Source of the DNA: Pseudomonas sp. G.S.17
Lineage (GTDB): Bacteria > Pseudomonadota > Gammaproteobacteria > Pseudomonadales > Pseudomonadaceae
Assembly: GCF_038096165.1 (NCBI RefSeq)
Contig: NZ_CP151076.1
Coordinates: forward strand, 4,647,501 to 4,711,500
Direction: 5' to 3'
Length of the DNA: 64,000 nucleotides
Positions within the stretch are counted from its first letter, which is position 1. Each line of letters opens with the position of its first letter. The position numbers were made by a program, and so were the translations under genes. Positions 19,708 to 27,239 of this stretch are shown here, in pieces. Below the pieces are notes generated by a model that was given only the letters and a program-made list of their open reading frames with translations, was not told the DNA's origin and did no database searches.

Positions 19708-19875
19708 CGGCTTTTGATTTTCGCTTTTCCTGCCGCTATCTGGCAGACACCGCCAAACGCGCGTCGGGAGGCTGAGCGCAGATGGTTTCGTCCTTTTGCC
19801 GAAACAAAAGGACTCGACCGTCAGGGCGAAACCTCAATACGCCGCACCGCGAATGCTGTTGGTGCCACCCATTTA
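19708..19875 (+). repeat. Structured dispersed repeat, short copy (about 165 bp)
   Basis: This sequence recurs in inverted orientation at 26941-27239 with an extra internal block. Shared words in order are GGCTTTTGAT, CACCGCCAAACGCGCGTCGG, GGTTTC, an inner hairpin, TCGACCGTCAGGGC, GAAACC, and GCCGCACCGC...ATGCTGTT. The core is an outer 6-bp stem GGTTTC (19784-19789) / GAAACC (19828-19833). It encloses a 9-bp stem GTCCTTTTG / CAAAAGGAC with loop CCGAAA. The other copy keeps the same geometry with three compensated pairs, which suggests selection on structure. Like the other copy it lies downstream of a gene, here DUF3108. The rest of the gap up to 20105 shows nothing else definite. Confidence 0.75.
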
Positions 19876-20105
19876 GAAGCGCGGCGCCGGTGATAAATGG
19901 TGGTTTCCAGGAGCGCAACGACCACATGAAAAAACCTTCATTTACCCGAAAATCCCCCACAACCCAGACAATTCAAGGCCTGCGGCATTCCCTCCATTTG
20001 CGCAACAAACTCTTGCCCGTCCTGGCTATTTACTCAGGAACCTAACAAATCCTATAACAGAGACCTGCGACACATCGCCGCAGCCTCAAGTCAGGAGCCT
20101 GAACC

Positions 20106-20285
20106 ATGACCGTACGAGTTACTGAACGCGACGACGCCCATATCTCTCACGAGACCATCGCTGATGGCATTCAGATCTGGGATGTACACCAGCAAGATCA
20201 GTTGGTAGGGATGTTTCATGTCGAGTCCGACGCCCAGCGTTACAAGGCTGAGCTCGAAGAACTGGAAAGCAGACGCAACCAGTAA
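20106..20285 (+). CDS. Small conserved hypothetical protein (59 aa)
   Basis: A 60-codon frame starts MTVRVTERDDAHISHETIAD at ATG 20106, with a purine-rich AGGAG a few bases upstream (GTCAGGAGCCTGAACC). It ends in a charged helix-like tail (AELEELESRRNQ). A strong bidirectional terminator begins 26 bases after its stop, which supports a real transcript. I seem to recall similar 55-60 residue proteins in other pseudomonads at this place, but no function. The even acidic/polar make-up suggests a cytosolic protein. There is no signal peptide and no membrane segment. Confidence 0.7.
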   Translation: MTVRVTERDDAHISHETIADGIQIWDVHQQDQLVGMFHVESDAQRYKAELEELESRRNQ

Positions 20286-20310
20286 GACGCACTTTCAGAA
20301 TCGCTGCAAA

Positions 20311-20340
20311 ACAAAACCCGCACTTGGCGGGTTTTGTTTG
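20311..20340. terminator. Bidirectional rho-independent terminator
   Basis: The inverted repeat ACAAAACCCGC / GCGGGTTTTGT, with a short ACTTG loop, has T-rich tails on both strands. It serves the 59-residue gene from the left and the DUF2058 gene from the right. Confidence 0.9.
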
Positions 20341-20348
20341 TTTGGCAT

Positions 20349-20888
20349 TTACCACATCAGATCATCAGGGATCTTGTAGGCCGCGTACGGATCATCGCCA
20401 TCGACTTCTTCAGTCGGCTCACTGAGCAAGACGATGCGTCGTGGATCGCGTTCCTGGATCTTCAGCGCCGCTTCCCGGGGAATGACTTCGTAGCCGCCGG
20501 CGTGATGCACGATGGCCAGCGAACCGCTGCTCAGCTTGCTGCGCATCAGGCTGTTGACCGAAAGGCGTTTGACCTTCTTGTCATCGACGAAATTGTAATA
20601 ATCCTCGGTGGTCAGCTTCGGCAGGCGCGACACTTCGATCAGTTGCTTGATCTGCGCGGCGCGGGCCTTCTGCTCGACCTTCTCCTGCTGCTGGCGATTG
20701 AGTTCCTGATCGCGCTTGGCCTTTTCGGCCATGGCTTCCTGGGCGGCACGCTTTTGCGAGTCGTCGATCTCGATATGGCCTTTGTGGGCCAGACGCTGTT
20801 CTTTCTGCTTGTCTTTGCCGACCTGTTTGGCCTGCTTTTGGTTAACCAGACCTGCCTTGAGCAACTGGTCGCGTAGGGAAAGGCTCAT
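20349..20888 (-). CDS. DUF2058 (YaiL-type) protein
   Basis: The 179-residue protein is very rich in Lys, Gln and Glu and probably forms a long coiled coil at residues 15-85 (KQAKQVGKDKQKEQRLAHK and following). A compact C-terminal domain has DYYNFVDDKKVKRLSVN and LAIVHHAGGYEVIPREAA. This fits DUF2058/YaiL, described as a nucleoprotein or polynucleotide-associated factor; the biochemical role is not settled. It lies 30 bases downstream of mazG on the same strand, so they may be co-transcribed. Confidence 0.87.
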   Translation of the reverse strand: MSLSLRDQLLKAGLVNQKQAKQVGKDKQKEQRLAHKGHIEIDDSQKRAAQEAMAEKAKRDQELNRQQQEKVEQKARAAQIKQLIEVSRLPKLTTEDYYNFVDDKKVKRLSVNSLMRSKLSSGSLAIVHHAGGYEVIPREAALKIQERDPRRIVLLSEPTEEVDGDDPYAAYKIPDDLMW

Positions 20889-20918
20889 TGTCTACTCACT
20901 TATGCAGATACACCGGGC

Positions 20919-21752
20919 TCAGCCACAGCTGGGCGCGTTCTTTTCCTGACGTTTGGCTTCGCCCCAGAGAGCGTCCATTTCTTCGAGGGTGCAATCTTCG
21001 ATGGGACGATGGGTCTGGCGCAATGCCTGTTCGATAAATCGGAAGCGACGCTCGAATTTTGTGTTAGCCGAACGCAAGGCGCTTTCTGGATCAACCTTCA
21101 AATGCCGGGCAAGATTGACGGCGGCAAACAGCAGATCACCGACTTCTTCGGCAATCGCCTCGGCATCGTTGCTGGCCATGGCTTCAAGGACTTCATCCAG
21201 CTCTTCGCGAACGTTGTCCACCACCGGCAGCGCGGCAGGCCAGTCAAAACCCACCCGCGCGGCGCGCTTTTGCAACTTGGCGGCACGGGACAAGGCTGGC
21301 AATACCGCCGGCACATCATCGAGCAAGGACAGCTGTTCAGGCACAGCGGCCTTATCGGCGCGCTCCTCGGCCTTGATCTCTTCCCAGCGCTGCTTGACCT
21401 GCTCTTCACTCAAGCGCGGGGTTTCCAGCGGCGCGTACAAATCGCCGGTTGGGAACACGTGGGGATGGCGGCGGATCAGTTTGCGGGTGATCCCGTCGAT
21501 CACACCGTCGAACTCGAAGCGCCCTTCTTCCCTGGCCAGCTGGCTGTAATACACCACCTGAAACAGCAAATCGCCAAGCTCGCCCTTTAGATCATCAAAG
21601 TCGCCGCGCTCGATGGCGTCGGCCACTTCGTAGGCTTCCTCAAGGGTGTGCGGCACGATGCTGGCGTAATTCTGCTGCACATCCCATGGGCAACCGAACT
21701 GCGGATCGCGCAGCCGGGCCATGAGGTGGAGCAGGTCGTCGAGAGTGTGCAT
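20919..21752 (-). CDS. mazG: Nucleoside triphosphate pyrophosphohydrolase MazG
   Basis: MazG hydrolyses (d)NTPs to monophosphates and in E. coli tempers ppGpp-linked stress. The 277-residue protein starts MHTLDDLLHLMARLRDP, the conserved N terminus with the GCPWD motif. It carries two MazG repeats, each with the metal-binding EExxE...ExxD pattern (EEAYEVADAI...GELGDLLFQ and ELDEVLEAM...EEVGDLLFA). The frame stays open 63 residues upstream, but that part is translated from a MITE-like repeat and a REP arm and is not genuine. It lies downstream of relA on the same strand, separated by those repeats. Confidence 0.95.
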   Translation of the reverse strand: MHTLDDLLHLMARLRDPQFGCPWDVQQNYASIVPHTLEEAYEVADAIERGDFDDLKGELGDLLFQVVYYSQLAREEGRFEFDGVIDGITRKLIRRHPHVFPTGDLYAPLETPRLSEEQVKQRWEEIKAEERADKAAVPEQLSLLDDVPAVLPALSRAAKLQKRAARVGFDWPAALPVVDNVREELDEVLEAMASNDAEAIAEEVGDLLFAAVNLARHLKVDPESALRSANTKFERRFRFIEQALRQTHRPIEDCTLEEMDALWGEAKRQEKNAPSCG

Positions 21753-21782
21753 TGGGGTTTCCAATTCTTTATTTACGGAACG

Positions 21783-21809
21783 TCCTTCGCGAGCAAGCTC
21801 GCTCCCACA
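21783..21809. repeat. REP arm left of MITE copy 1
   Basis: The sequence TCCTTCGCGAGCAAGCTCGC and its tail run straight into the MITE terminus. The last four bases (CACA) are the target duplication. The matching inverted arm is at 21971-21996 on the far side, so the element appears to split or abut a REP pair. Confidence 0.75.
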
Positions 21810-21949
21810 CAGACTGTGTGAAAACGTCACGAGCGATGACAAGACAAGGCAAAAACAGGCGAAAAAGCGGAGTCTAGGTGTTCTAAATGAGCATTTTTCG
21901 CCTGTTTTTAACGCAGTATTGTCGAGCGCAGTAGTTTTCACACAGTCTG
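21810..21949. mobile_element. MITE-like element, copy 1 (140 bp)
   Basis: The ends are perfect 16-bp inverted repeats, CAGACTGTGTGAAAAC and its complement. Direct repeats CACA (21806-21809 and 21950-21953) flank it as a 4-bp target duplication. It contains an internal inverted repeat AAAACAGGCGAAAAA / TTTTTCGCCTGTTTT. No transposase is encoded, so it would be non-autonomous. Close copies lie at 43512-43651 and 56318-56480. It sits between relA and mazG. Confidence 0.88.
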
Positions 21950-21970
21950 CACAGGTGCCAGGTGGTTTCT

Positions 21971-21996
21971 GTGGGAGCGAGCTTGCTCGCGAATGG
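21971..21996. repeat. REP arm right of MITE copy 1
   Basis: TGGGAGCGAGCTTGCTCGCGAA in inverted orientation to the arm at 21783-21809. The two arms flank MITE copy 1 just downstream of relA. Confidence 0.75.
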
Positions 21997-22010
21997 GCCG
22001 CCCATACGGC

Positions 22011-24254
22011 TCAAGGCGTCCGGTTACGCCGCGTCTCGATAATATTTGGCAACTGGGAAATCCGCCCCAGCAAACGCCCCAATGCATCCAGACCCGGGAT
22101 CTCGATGGTCAGCGACATCAATGCGGTGTTGTCTTCCTTGTTCGAGCGGGTATTGACCGCCAGAACGTTGATCCGCTCGTTGAGCAGGACCTGGGAAACG
22201 TCACGCAGCAAACCGGAGCGATCGTAGGCACGGATGATGATATCCACCGGATAGGTGAGCACCGGGATCGGTCCCCAGCTGACCTGGATAATCCGTTCCG
22301 GCTCGCGACCGCCCAGCTGCAGCACCGATGCGCAATCCTGGCGGTGAATGCTCACGCCACGGCCCTGGGTGATGTAACCGACGATGGCATCTCCCGGCAG
22401 CGGCTGGCAGCAACCGGCCATTTGCGTCATCAGGTTGCCCACGCCCTGAATCTGGATGTCGCCGCGCTTGCCAGGCTTGTAGCCAGTAGCCTTGCGCGGC
22501 ACCAGTTCGATCTGCTCGTTGCCGCGTTCCGGCTCGACCAGTTGCTGCGCCAGGTTGACCAGTTGCGTCAGGCGCAGATCGCCCGCCCCCAGGGCCGCGT
22601 ACATGTCTTCAGCGGTCTTGAGATTGGCTTTTTCCGCCAGCCTGTCGTAGTCCACCGCAGGAAAGGCCAGACGCGCCAGCTCCCGCTCAAGCAAGGTTTT
22701 ACCCGCCGCGACGTTCTGATCCCGGGCCTGCAATTTGAACCAGTGAACAATCTTGGCCCGCGCCCGCGAGGTGGTGATGTAGCCCAGGTTCGAGTTCAGC
22801 CAGTCGCGGCTCGGCGTGCCGTGTTTGCTGGTGATGATCTCGACCTGTTCACCGGTCTGCAGACTGTAGTTGAGCGGCACGATGCGGCCGTTGATCTTCG
22901 CGCCACGGCAGTTATGGCCGATCTCGGTATGCACCCGATAGGCGAAGTCCAGCGGCGTCGCGCCCTTGGGCAGGTCGATGGCGTGGCCGTCCGGGGTAAA
23001 GACGTAGACCCGATCCGGTTCGATATCGACGCGCAGCTGTTCAGCCAGACCGCCGATATCACCCAGTTCTTCGTGCCATTCCAGCACCTGACGCAGCCAG
23101 GAGATTTTCTCCTCGTAATGATTGGAGCCGGATTTGACGTCGGTGCCTTTATAGCGCCAGTGGGCACAAACCCCGAGTTCGGCTTCTTCATGCATCGCGT
23201 GGGTGCGAATCTGCACCTCCAACACCTTGCCTTCCGGCCCGATGACGGCGGTGTGCAGCGAGCGATAGCCGTTTTCCTTGGGGTTGGCGATGTAGTCGTC
23301 GAACTCTTTCGGAATGTGTCGCCACAAGGTATGCACGATACCCAGCGCGGTATAGCAGTCGCGCATTTCCGGGACCAGCACACGCACGGCGCGCACGTCG
23401 TAGATCTGGCTGAATTCCAGACCCTTGCGCTGCATTTTGCGCCAGATCGAATAGATGTGCTTCGCCCGGCCACTGATGTCGGCGGTAACGCCGGTCGCCA
23501 GCAGCTCGTTTTCCAGCTGGGACATCACGTCGCTGATGAAGCGCTCGCGATCAAGGCGGCGCTCATGCAGCAGCTTGGCGATCTGTTTGTATTGTTCGGG
23601 CTCAAGGTAGCGGAAGGACAAATCCTCCAGCTCCCATTTGATGTGGCCGATACCCAGGCGGTGCGCCAATGGCGCATAGATGTCGAAGACTTCCCGGGCA
23701 ACGCGGTTGCGTTTTTCCTCGTCGGTATTCTTCACCGCGCGGATGGCGCAGGTCCGTTCGGCCAGTTTGATCAAGGCCACGCGGACGTCGTCGACCATGG
23801 CCACGAGCATCTTGCGCAGGTTTTCCACCTGCGCCTGACTGCCCAGCACCAAAGACTGGCGCGGGCTGAGGCTGGCACTGATGGCGGCCATGCGCAGCAC
23901 GCCGTCGATCAGTTTGGCCACGGTCGCGCCGAAGCGCTGCTCGACATCGGGCAGCGGAATCTTGCCTTCGCGCACGGCACGGTAAAGCACCGCCGCAACC
24001 AGCGAGTCCTGATCGAGCTTGAGGTCGGCCAGGATCTCGGCAATCTCCAGACCAGTCTGGAAACTCGAGGTACCTTCGGCCCAGCGATTCTTTGAAGCGT
24101 TGTCCTGTTGCTCGGCGTTGCGGGCAAACTCACAGGCCTCTTTCAAGGCTTGTCGATCCAAAATCAGGTCGACGCTGACCACATGATCCAGCCATGCGTC
24201 GAGGTTGATACTGCCGTCTGTGTTTATCGGCTGGTGTGCTCTCACCTGTACCAT
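22011..24254 (-). CDS. relA: GTP pyrophosphokinase RelA, (p)ppGpp synthetase I
   Basis: The 747-residue ribosome-associated stringent-response enzyme starts MVQVRAHQPINTDGS. The N-terminal hydrolase domain is degenerate: where SpoT/Rel have the HDxxED metal site, this protein has YRAVREG at 91-97, so it should only synthesise. The synthetase domain has the EFDD motif at 317-320, followed by YIANPKENGYRSLHT, as in monofunctional RelA. A TGS domain (VFTPDGHAIDLPKGATPLDFA), a zinc-finger/CC region with CCQPLPGD, and a C-terminal ACT domain follow. A 31-residue upstream extension is rejected. It stands between rlmD and mazG as in PAO1. Confidence 0.97.
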   Translation of the reverse strand: MVQVRAHQPINTDGSINLDAWLDHVVSVDLILDRQALKEACEFARNAEQQDNASKNRWAEGTSSFQTGLEIAEILADLKLDQDSLVAAVLYRAVREGKIPLPDVEQRFGATVAKLIDGVLRMAAISASLSPRQSLVLGSQAQVENLRKMLVAMVDDVRVALIKLAERTCAIRAVKNTDEEKRNRVAREVFDIYAPLAHRLGIGHIKWELEDLSFRYLEPEQYKQIAKLLHERRLDRERFISDVMSQLENELLATGVTADISGRAKHIYSIWRKMQRKGLEFSQIYDVRAVRVLVPEMRDCYTALGIVHTLWRHIPKEFDDYIANPKENGYRSLHTAVIGPEGKVLEVQIRTHAMHEEAELGVCAHWRYKGTDVKSGSNHYEEKISWLRQVLEWHEELGDIGGLAEQLRVDIEPDRVYVFTPDGHAIDLPKGATPLDFAYRVHTEIGHNCRGAKINGRIVPLNYSLQTGEQVEIITSKHGTPSRDWLNSNLGYITTSRARAKIVHWFKLQARDQNVAAGKTLLERELARLAFPAVDYDRLAEKANLKTAEDMYAALGAGDLRLTQLVNLAQQLVEPERGNEQIELVPRKATGYKPGKRGDIQIQGVGNLMTQMAGCCQPLPGDAIVGYITQGRGVSIHRQDCASVLQLGGREPERIIQVSWGPIPVLTYPVDIIIRAYDRSGLLRDVSQVLLNERINVLAVNTRSNKEDNTALMSLTIEIPGLDALGRLLGRISQLPNIIETRRNRTP

Positions 24255-24412
24255 GTCGCTTACCTTCCCTACGGCGCGATGAATAGCGCCTAAAGTCGCT
24301 GGCCTTCTTGAGCGAACACTCCTTGCCGGGCAAGCAAGGACTGGCATTCGCGGGCCAGTCGGATTAAACGAGACTCCATGTGAACCGCTGACTCAATTCC
24401 CTAAGCCGCTGC

Positions 24413-25768
24413 TCACTTACTCGCTTCAAATAAAGCCATCGCCTCGACATGAGCTGTCTGTGGAAACATATCGAGGATTCCGGCACGTTTTAATCGGTAG
24501 CCCTGTTTGACCAATTCGACAGTATCGCGCGCCAAAGTTGCCGGGTTACATGACACATAGAGCAACCGTTCGGCACCTAATGCCTTGAGCTTGCGTACCG
24601 CCTCGAAAGCACCGTCACGCGGCGGGTCCAAGAGTACCGCAGAAAAGCCCTCTGCGGCCCAGTTCGCTTGTGCCAGCGGCTGGGACAAATCCGCCTGAAA
24701 AAAGGCTACGTTGTGCAGATCATTACTTATTGCATTGGCCGACGCACGCTCGACCATGGTCGCGACACCTTCGACTGCAACCACTTCCCGGGCCAGTCGG
24801 GCCAGGGGTAACGCAAAATTGCCCAGACCACAAAACAGGTCCAGAACGCGCTCGTCGGACTTGGGTGCGAGCCAGTCCAGAGCCTGCTCGATCATCGCGG
24901 TATTGATCGCCGCGTTGACCTGAATGAAGTCTCCCGGCCGGTAAGCCAGGTCCAGATTCCAGGGTTCCAGACGATAGCCCAAAGCCTGTGCAGCGTCCGT
25001 CGGTTGCGGATCGCCTTCGCCATGCAGCCAGAGTTGCGCGTCATGGTCTTTGCAGAACGTTTGCAGGGTTGCCAGATCGGCATCGGCCAGCGGCGCGGTG
25101 TGGCGCAGCAATACAGCCGTGGAAGAACCACTGAACAGCTCGACATGACCCAGCACCTGCGGTTTGCGGAAGCTTCTCAGCATCGCCGGCAATTGCATCA
25201 TGATCGGTTGCAAGGCCTGTACCAGCACCGGGCATTCTTCGATGGAAACGATGTCCTGACTGGCAGCGGCCCGAAAGCCGACATCCAGGCGTTTGGCCTT
25301 GGCATCCCAGCGCACCGCGACCCGGGCGCGTCGCCGGTAGGCGAATTCGGCACCGGTCAAAGGCGCCGCCCACTCTTGCGGCTCGACACCGGCCACTCGC
25401 TGCAATTGCTCGGCAAGCATGCGCTGTTTCAGGGCGAGCTGTTCGCTGTGGGGCAGATGCTGCACGCTACAGCCACCGCAGCGGCCGAAATGCACGCAAG
25501 GTGCCGGACGGCGCATGGCGCTCGGCTGGAATACCCGCTCAGTGCGCGCTTCGACGACCTTGCCGTGGGCGTTGAGCACCCGCGCTTCAACTTCTTCACC
25601 GGCCAGACTGCCGGCGACGAACCAGGTTCGCCCGTCGAGAAACGCAATACCGCGCCCGTCGTTGGACAGACGCTCGATGGTCAGCCGCTGTTTTTTTCCG
25701 GTGGGGATCTGCGTCGCCCGAACACCGCCTGCTGGTTGGAAGCGCAGGCCTCTTTCATGTTTGGCCAT
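24413..25768 (-). CDS. rlmD: 23S rRNA (uracil(1939)-C(5))-methyltransferase RlmD
   Basis: The 451-residue enzyme combines an N-terminal TRAM domain (residues 26-80), a [4Fe-4S] site with cysteines 91, 97, 100 and 179, and a C-terminal Rossmann methyltransferase. SAM motif DLFCGLGNF lies at 310-318, DPPR at 381-384, and the nucleophile C407 in [12 protein letters not shown]. It methylates U1939 of 23S rRNA. Its ATG overlaps the TGA of cysM by one base, so it is translated with cysM. The gene between cysM and relA in PAO1 is the same. Confidence 0.96.
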   Translation of the reverse strand: MAKHERGLRFQPAGGVRATQIPTGKKQRLTIERLSNDGRGIAFLDGRTWFVAGSLAGEEVEARVLNAHGKVVEARTERVFQPSAMRRPAPCVHFGRCGGCSVQHLPHSEQLALKQRMLAEQLQRVAGVEPQEWAAPLTGAEFAYRRRARVAVRWDAKAKRLDVGFRAAASQDIVSIEECPVLVQALQPIMMQLPAMLRSFRKPQVLGHVELFSGSSTAVLLRHTAPLADADLATLQTFCKDHDAQLWLHGEGDPQPTDAAQALGYRLEPWNLDLAYRPGDFIQVNAAINTAMIEQALDWLAPKSDERVLDLFCGLGNFALPLARLAREVVAVEGVATMVERASANAISNDLHNVAFFQADLSQPLAQANWAAEGFSAVLLDPPRDGAFEAVRKLKALGAERLLYVSCNPATLARDTVELVKQGYRLKRAGILDMFPQTAHVEAMALFEASK

Positions 25769-26670
25769 CAGTTGGGCGCGTCGTAGACGCCGGTCGACAA
25801 GTAACGGTCGCCACGGTCACAGATGATCGCGACCATGACCGCATTTTCGACTTCACGAGACAGACGCAACATGCCCGCGACCGCACCGCCGGAGGAAACG
25901 CCGCAGAAGATGCCTTCTTCGCGCGCCAGACGACGCATGGTGTCTTCGGCTTCGGCCTGGGCCATATCGAGAATGCGATCAACCCGGTCAGCCTGATAGA
26001 TGCGCGGCAGGTATTCTTCCGGCCAGCGACGAATACCCGGAATCGCGGCGCCTTCCATGGGTTGCAGACCGACGATCTGCACCTGTGGATTTTGCTCTTT
26101 CAGGTAACGGGAAACGCCCATGATGGTGCCGGTGGTGCCCATGGAACTGACGAAATGGGTAATGGTGCCGCCGGTCTGCCGCCAGATTTCCGGGCCGGTG
26201 CTGGTGTAGTGCGCCTCGGGATTATCGCCGTTGGCGAACTGATCGAGCACCTTGCCGCGACCTTCGTTCTGCATGCGTTCAGCCAGGTCGCGGGCGCCTT
26301 CCATGCCCTCTTCCTTGCTGACCAGAATCAACTCGGCGCCATAGGCGGTCATCGCCGCCTTGCGCTCGGCGCTGGAATTGTCGGGCATGATCAGAATCAT
26401 CCGGTAACCCTTGATCGCCGCAGCCATGCCCAGGGCGATGCCGGTATTGCCGGAAGTCGCTTCAATCAAGGTGTCGCCGGGGTGAATCTGCCCGCGCAAT
26501 TCAGCGCGGGTAATCATCGACAGCGCCGGACGGTCTTTCACGGACCCAGCCGGGTTATTACCCTCCAGCTTGAGCAGAAGAATATTACTGGTATCGCCCG
26601 CCATACGTTGCAGACGCACAAGCGGGGTGTTGCCGACGCAATCGGCAATGGTTGGGTACTGCAGGGTCAT
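25768..26670 (-). CDS. cysM: Cysteine synthase B (O-acetylserine sulfhydrylase)
   Basis: The 300-residue PLP enzyme starts [21 protein letters not shown]45 in [11 protein letters not shown] is the PLP lysine, and TSGNTG at 72-77 binds the substrate carboxylate. [18 protein letters not shown] and the C-terminal [11 protein letters not shown] point to CysM rather than CysK, which implies use of sulfide and possibly thiosulfate. A 58-residue upstream extension is rejected as non-homologous. It overlaps rlmD by one base. Confidence 0.95.
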   Translation of the reverse strand: MTLQYPTIADCVGNTPLVRLQRMAGDTSNILLLKLEGNNPAGSVKDRPALSMITRAELRGQIHPGDTLIEATSGNTGIALGMAAAIKGYRMILIMPDNSSAERKAAMTAYGAELILVSKEEGMEGARDLAERMQNEGRGKVLDQFANGDNPEAHYTSTGPEIWRQTGGTITHFVSSMGTTGTIMGVSRYLKEQNPQVQIVGLQPMEGAAIPGIRRWPEEYLPRIYQADRVDRILDMAQAEAEDTMRRLAREEGIFCGVSSGGAVAGMLRLSREVENAVMVAIICDRGDRYLSTGVYDAPN

Positions 26671-26940
26671 GGCGTATTCGCAATCCAGACTGCGGGGGCG
26701 CCTATCATAACGGCAAACGCCAAAACCCCATATCACGCAAAGTGCGGGGGTTATCGCTAAAAGGAATAAGGCGCTATGCCGCGCCGCTATTCGTTGCAAG
26801 GCTTGTCTGCGAACTTGGATATCCAACGGGTGCGATACTTGCAAATCATCGTGGGACCGGATTTATCCGGGAAGGGGCCGGCTCAGACAACCTAGCTGAT
26901 GGGTTTTCGCGGCTGGCTAAGGTTCTATTGCTTTTTGAAT

Positions 26941-27239
26941 TGGGTAGCAACAACAGCATTTGCGGTGCGGCTTATAGAGGTTTCGCCCTGACGGTCGACC
27001 CCCTTTGTTTCGGCAAAGGGGGGAAACCATTCTGCGCTGACGTCCGGCCCCTGCTTCGCAGCGGTTCCTTCGCTCCGGTGTCGTGGTGGGGCGACGCGCC
27101 GACGCGCCATCCCTGGCGCAACGGCGCTCGCTCGGCATCCATGCCGAGCGCACCCCACCACGACACCTCCACTCAGCCTCCCGACGCGCGTTTGGCGGTG
27201 TTTGCAACATCTTCGTACGGAAAAGCGAGATCAAAAGCC
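26941..27239 (-). repeat. Structured dispersed repeat, long copy with palindromic insert
   Basis: This is the second copy of the repeat at 19708-19875, inverted and longer by about 125 bases. The conserved core has GGTTTC (26979-26984), a 14-base spacer, the stem CCCCCTTTG (26999-27007), loop, CAAAGGGGG (27014-27022), and GAAACC (27023-27028). The extra block has perfect 15-bp arms at 27077-27091 and 27153-27167 (GGTGTCGTGGTGGGG and complement), with a 10-bp hairpin CGCTCGGCAT / ATGCCGAGCG inside. It begins right at the pirS-like stop. Small frames across it are probably spurious. The rest of the 569-base gap upstream of cysM holds a half REP (26857-26882) and no gene. Confidence 0.75.

Noticed and set aside
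21753..21941. An N-terminal extension of mazG by 63 residues
   Set aside because: This sequence comes from MITE copy 1 and a REP arm. The same peptide can be read at 43383-43643 from MITE copy 2, with no link to mazG.
21993..24095. A 700-codon open frame on the plus strand
   Set aside because: It lies entirely opposite relA, which has strong family signatures. The translation has no known domain and odd composition typical of antisense GC-rich frames.
26671..27239. Remnant of a pirA receptor gene
   Set aside because: I read all frames of the gap and found no TonB-receptor motif. The content is the structured repeat and a REP half.
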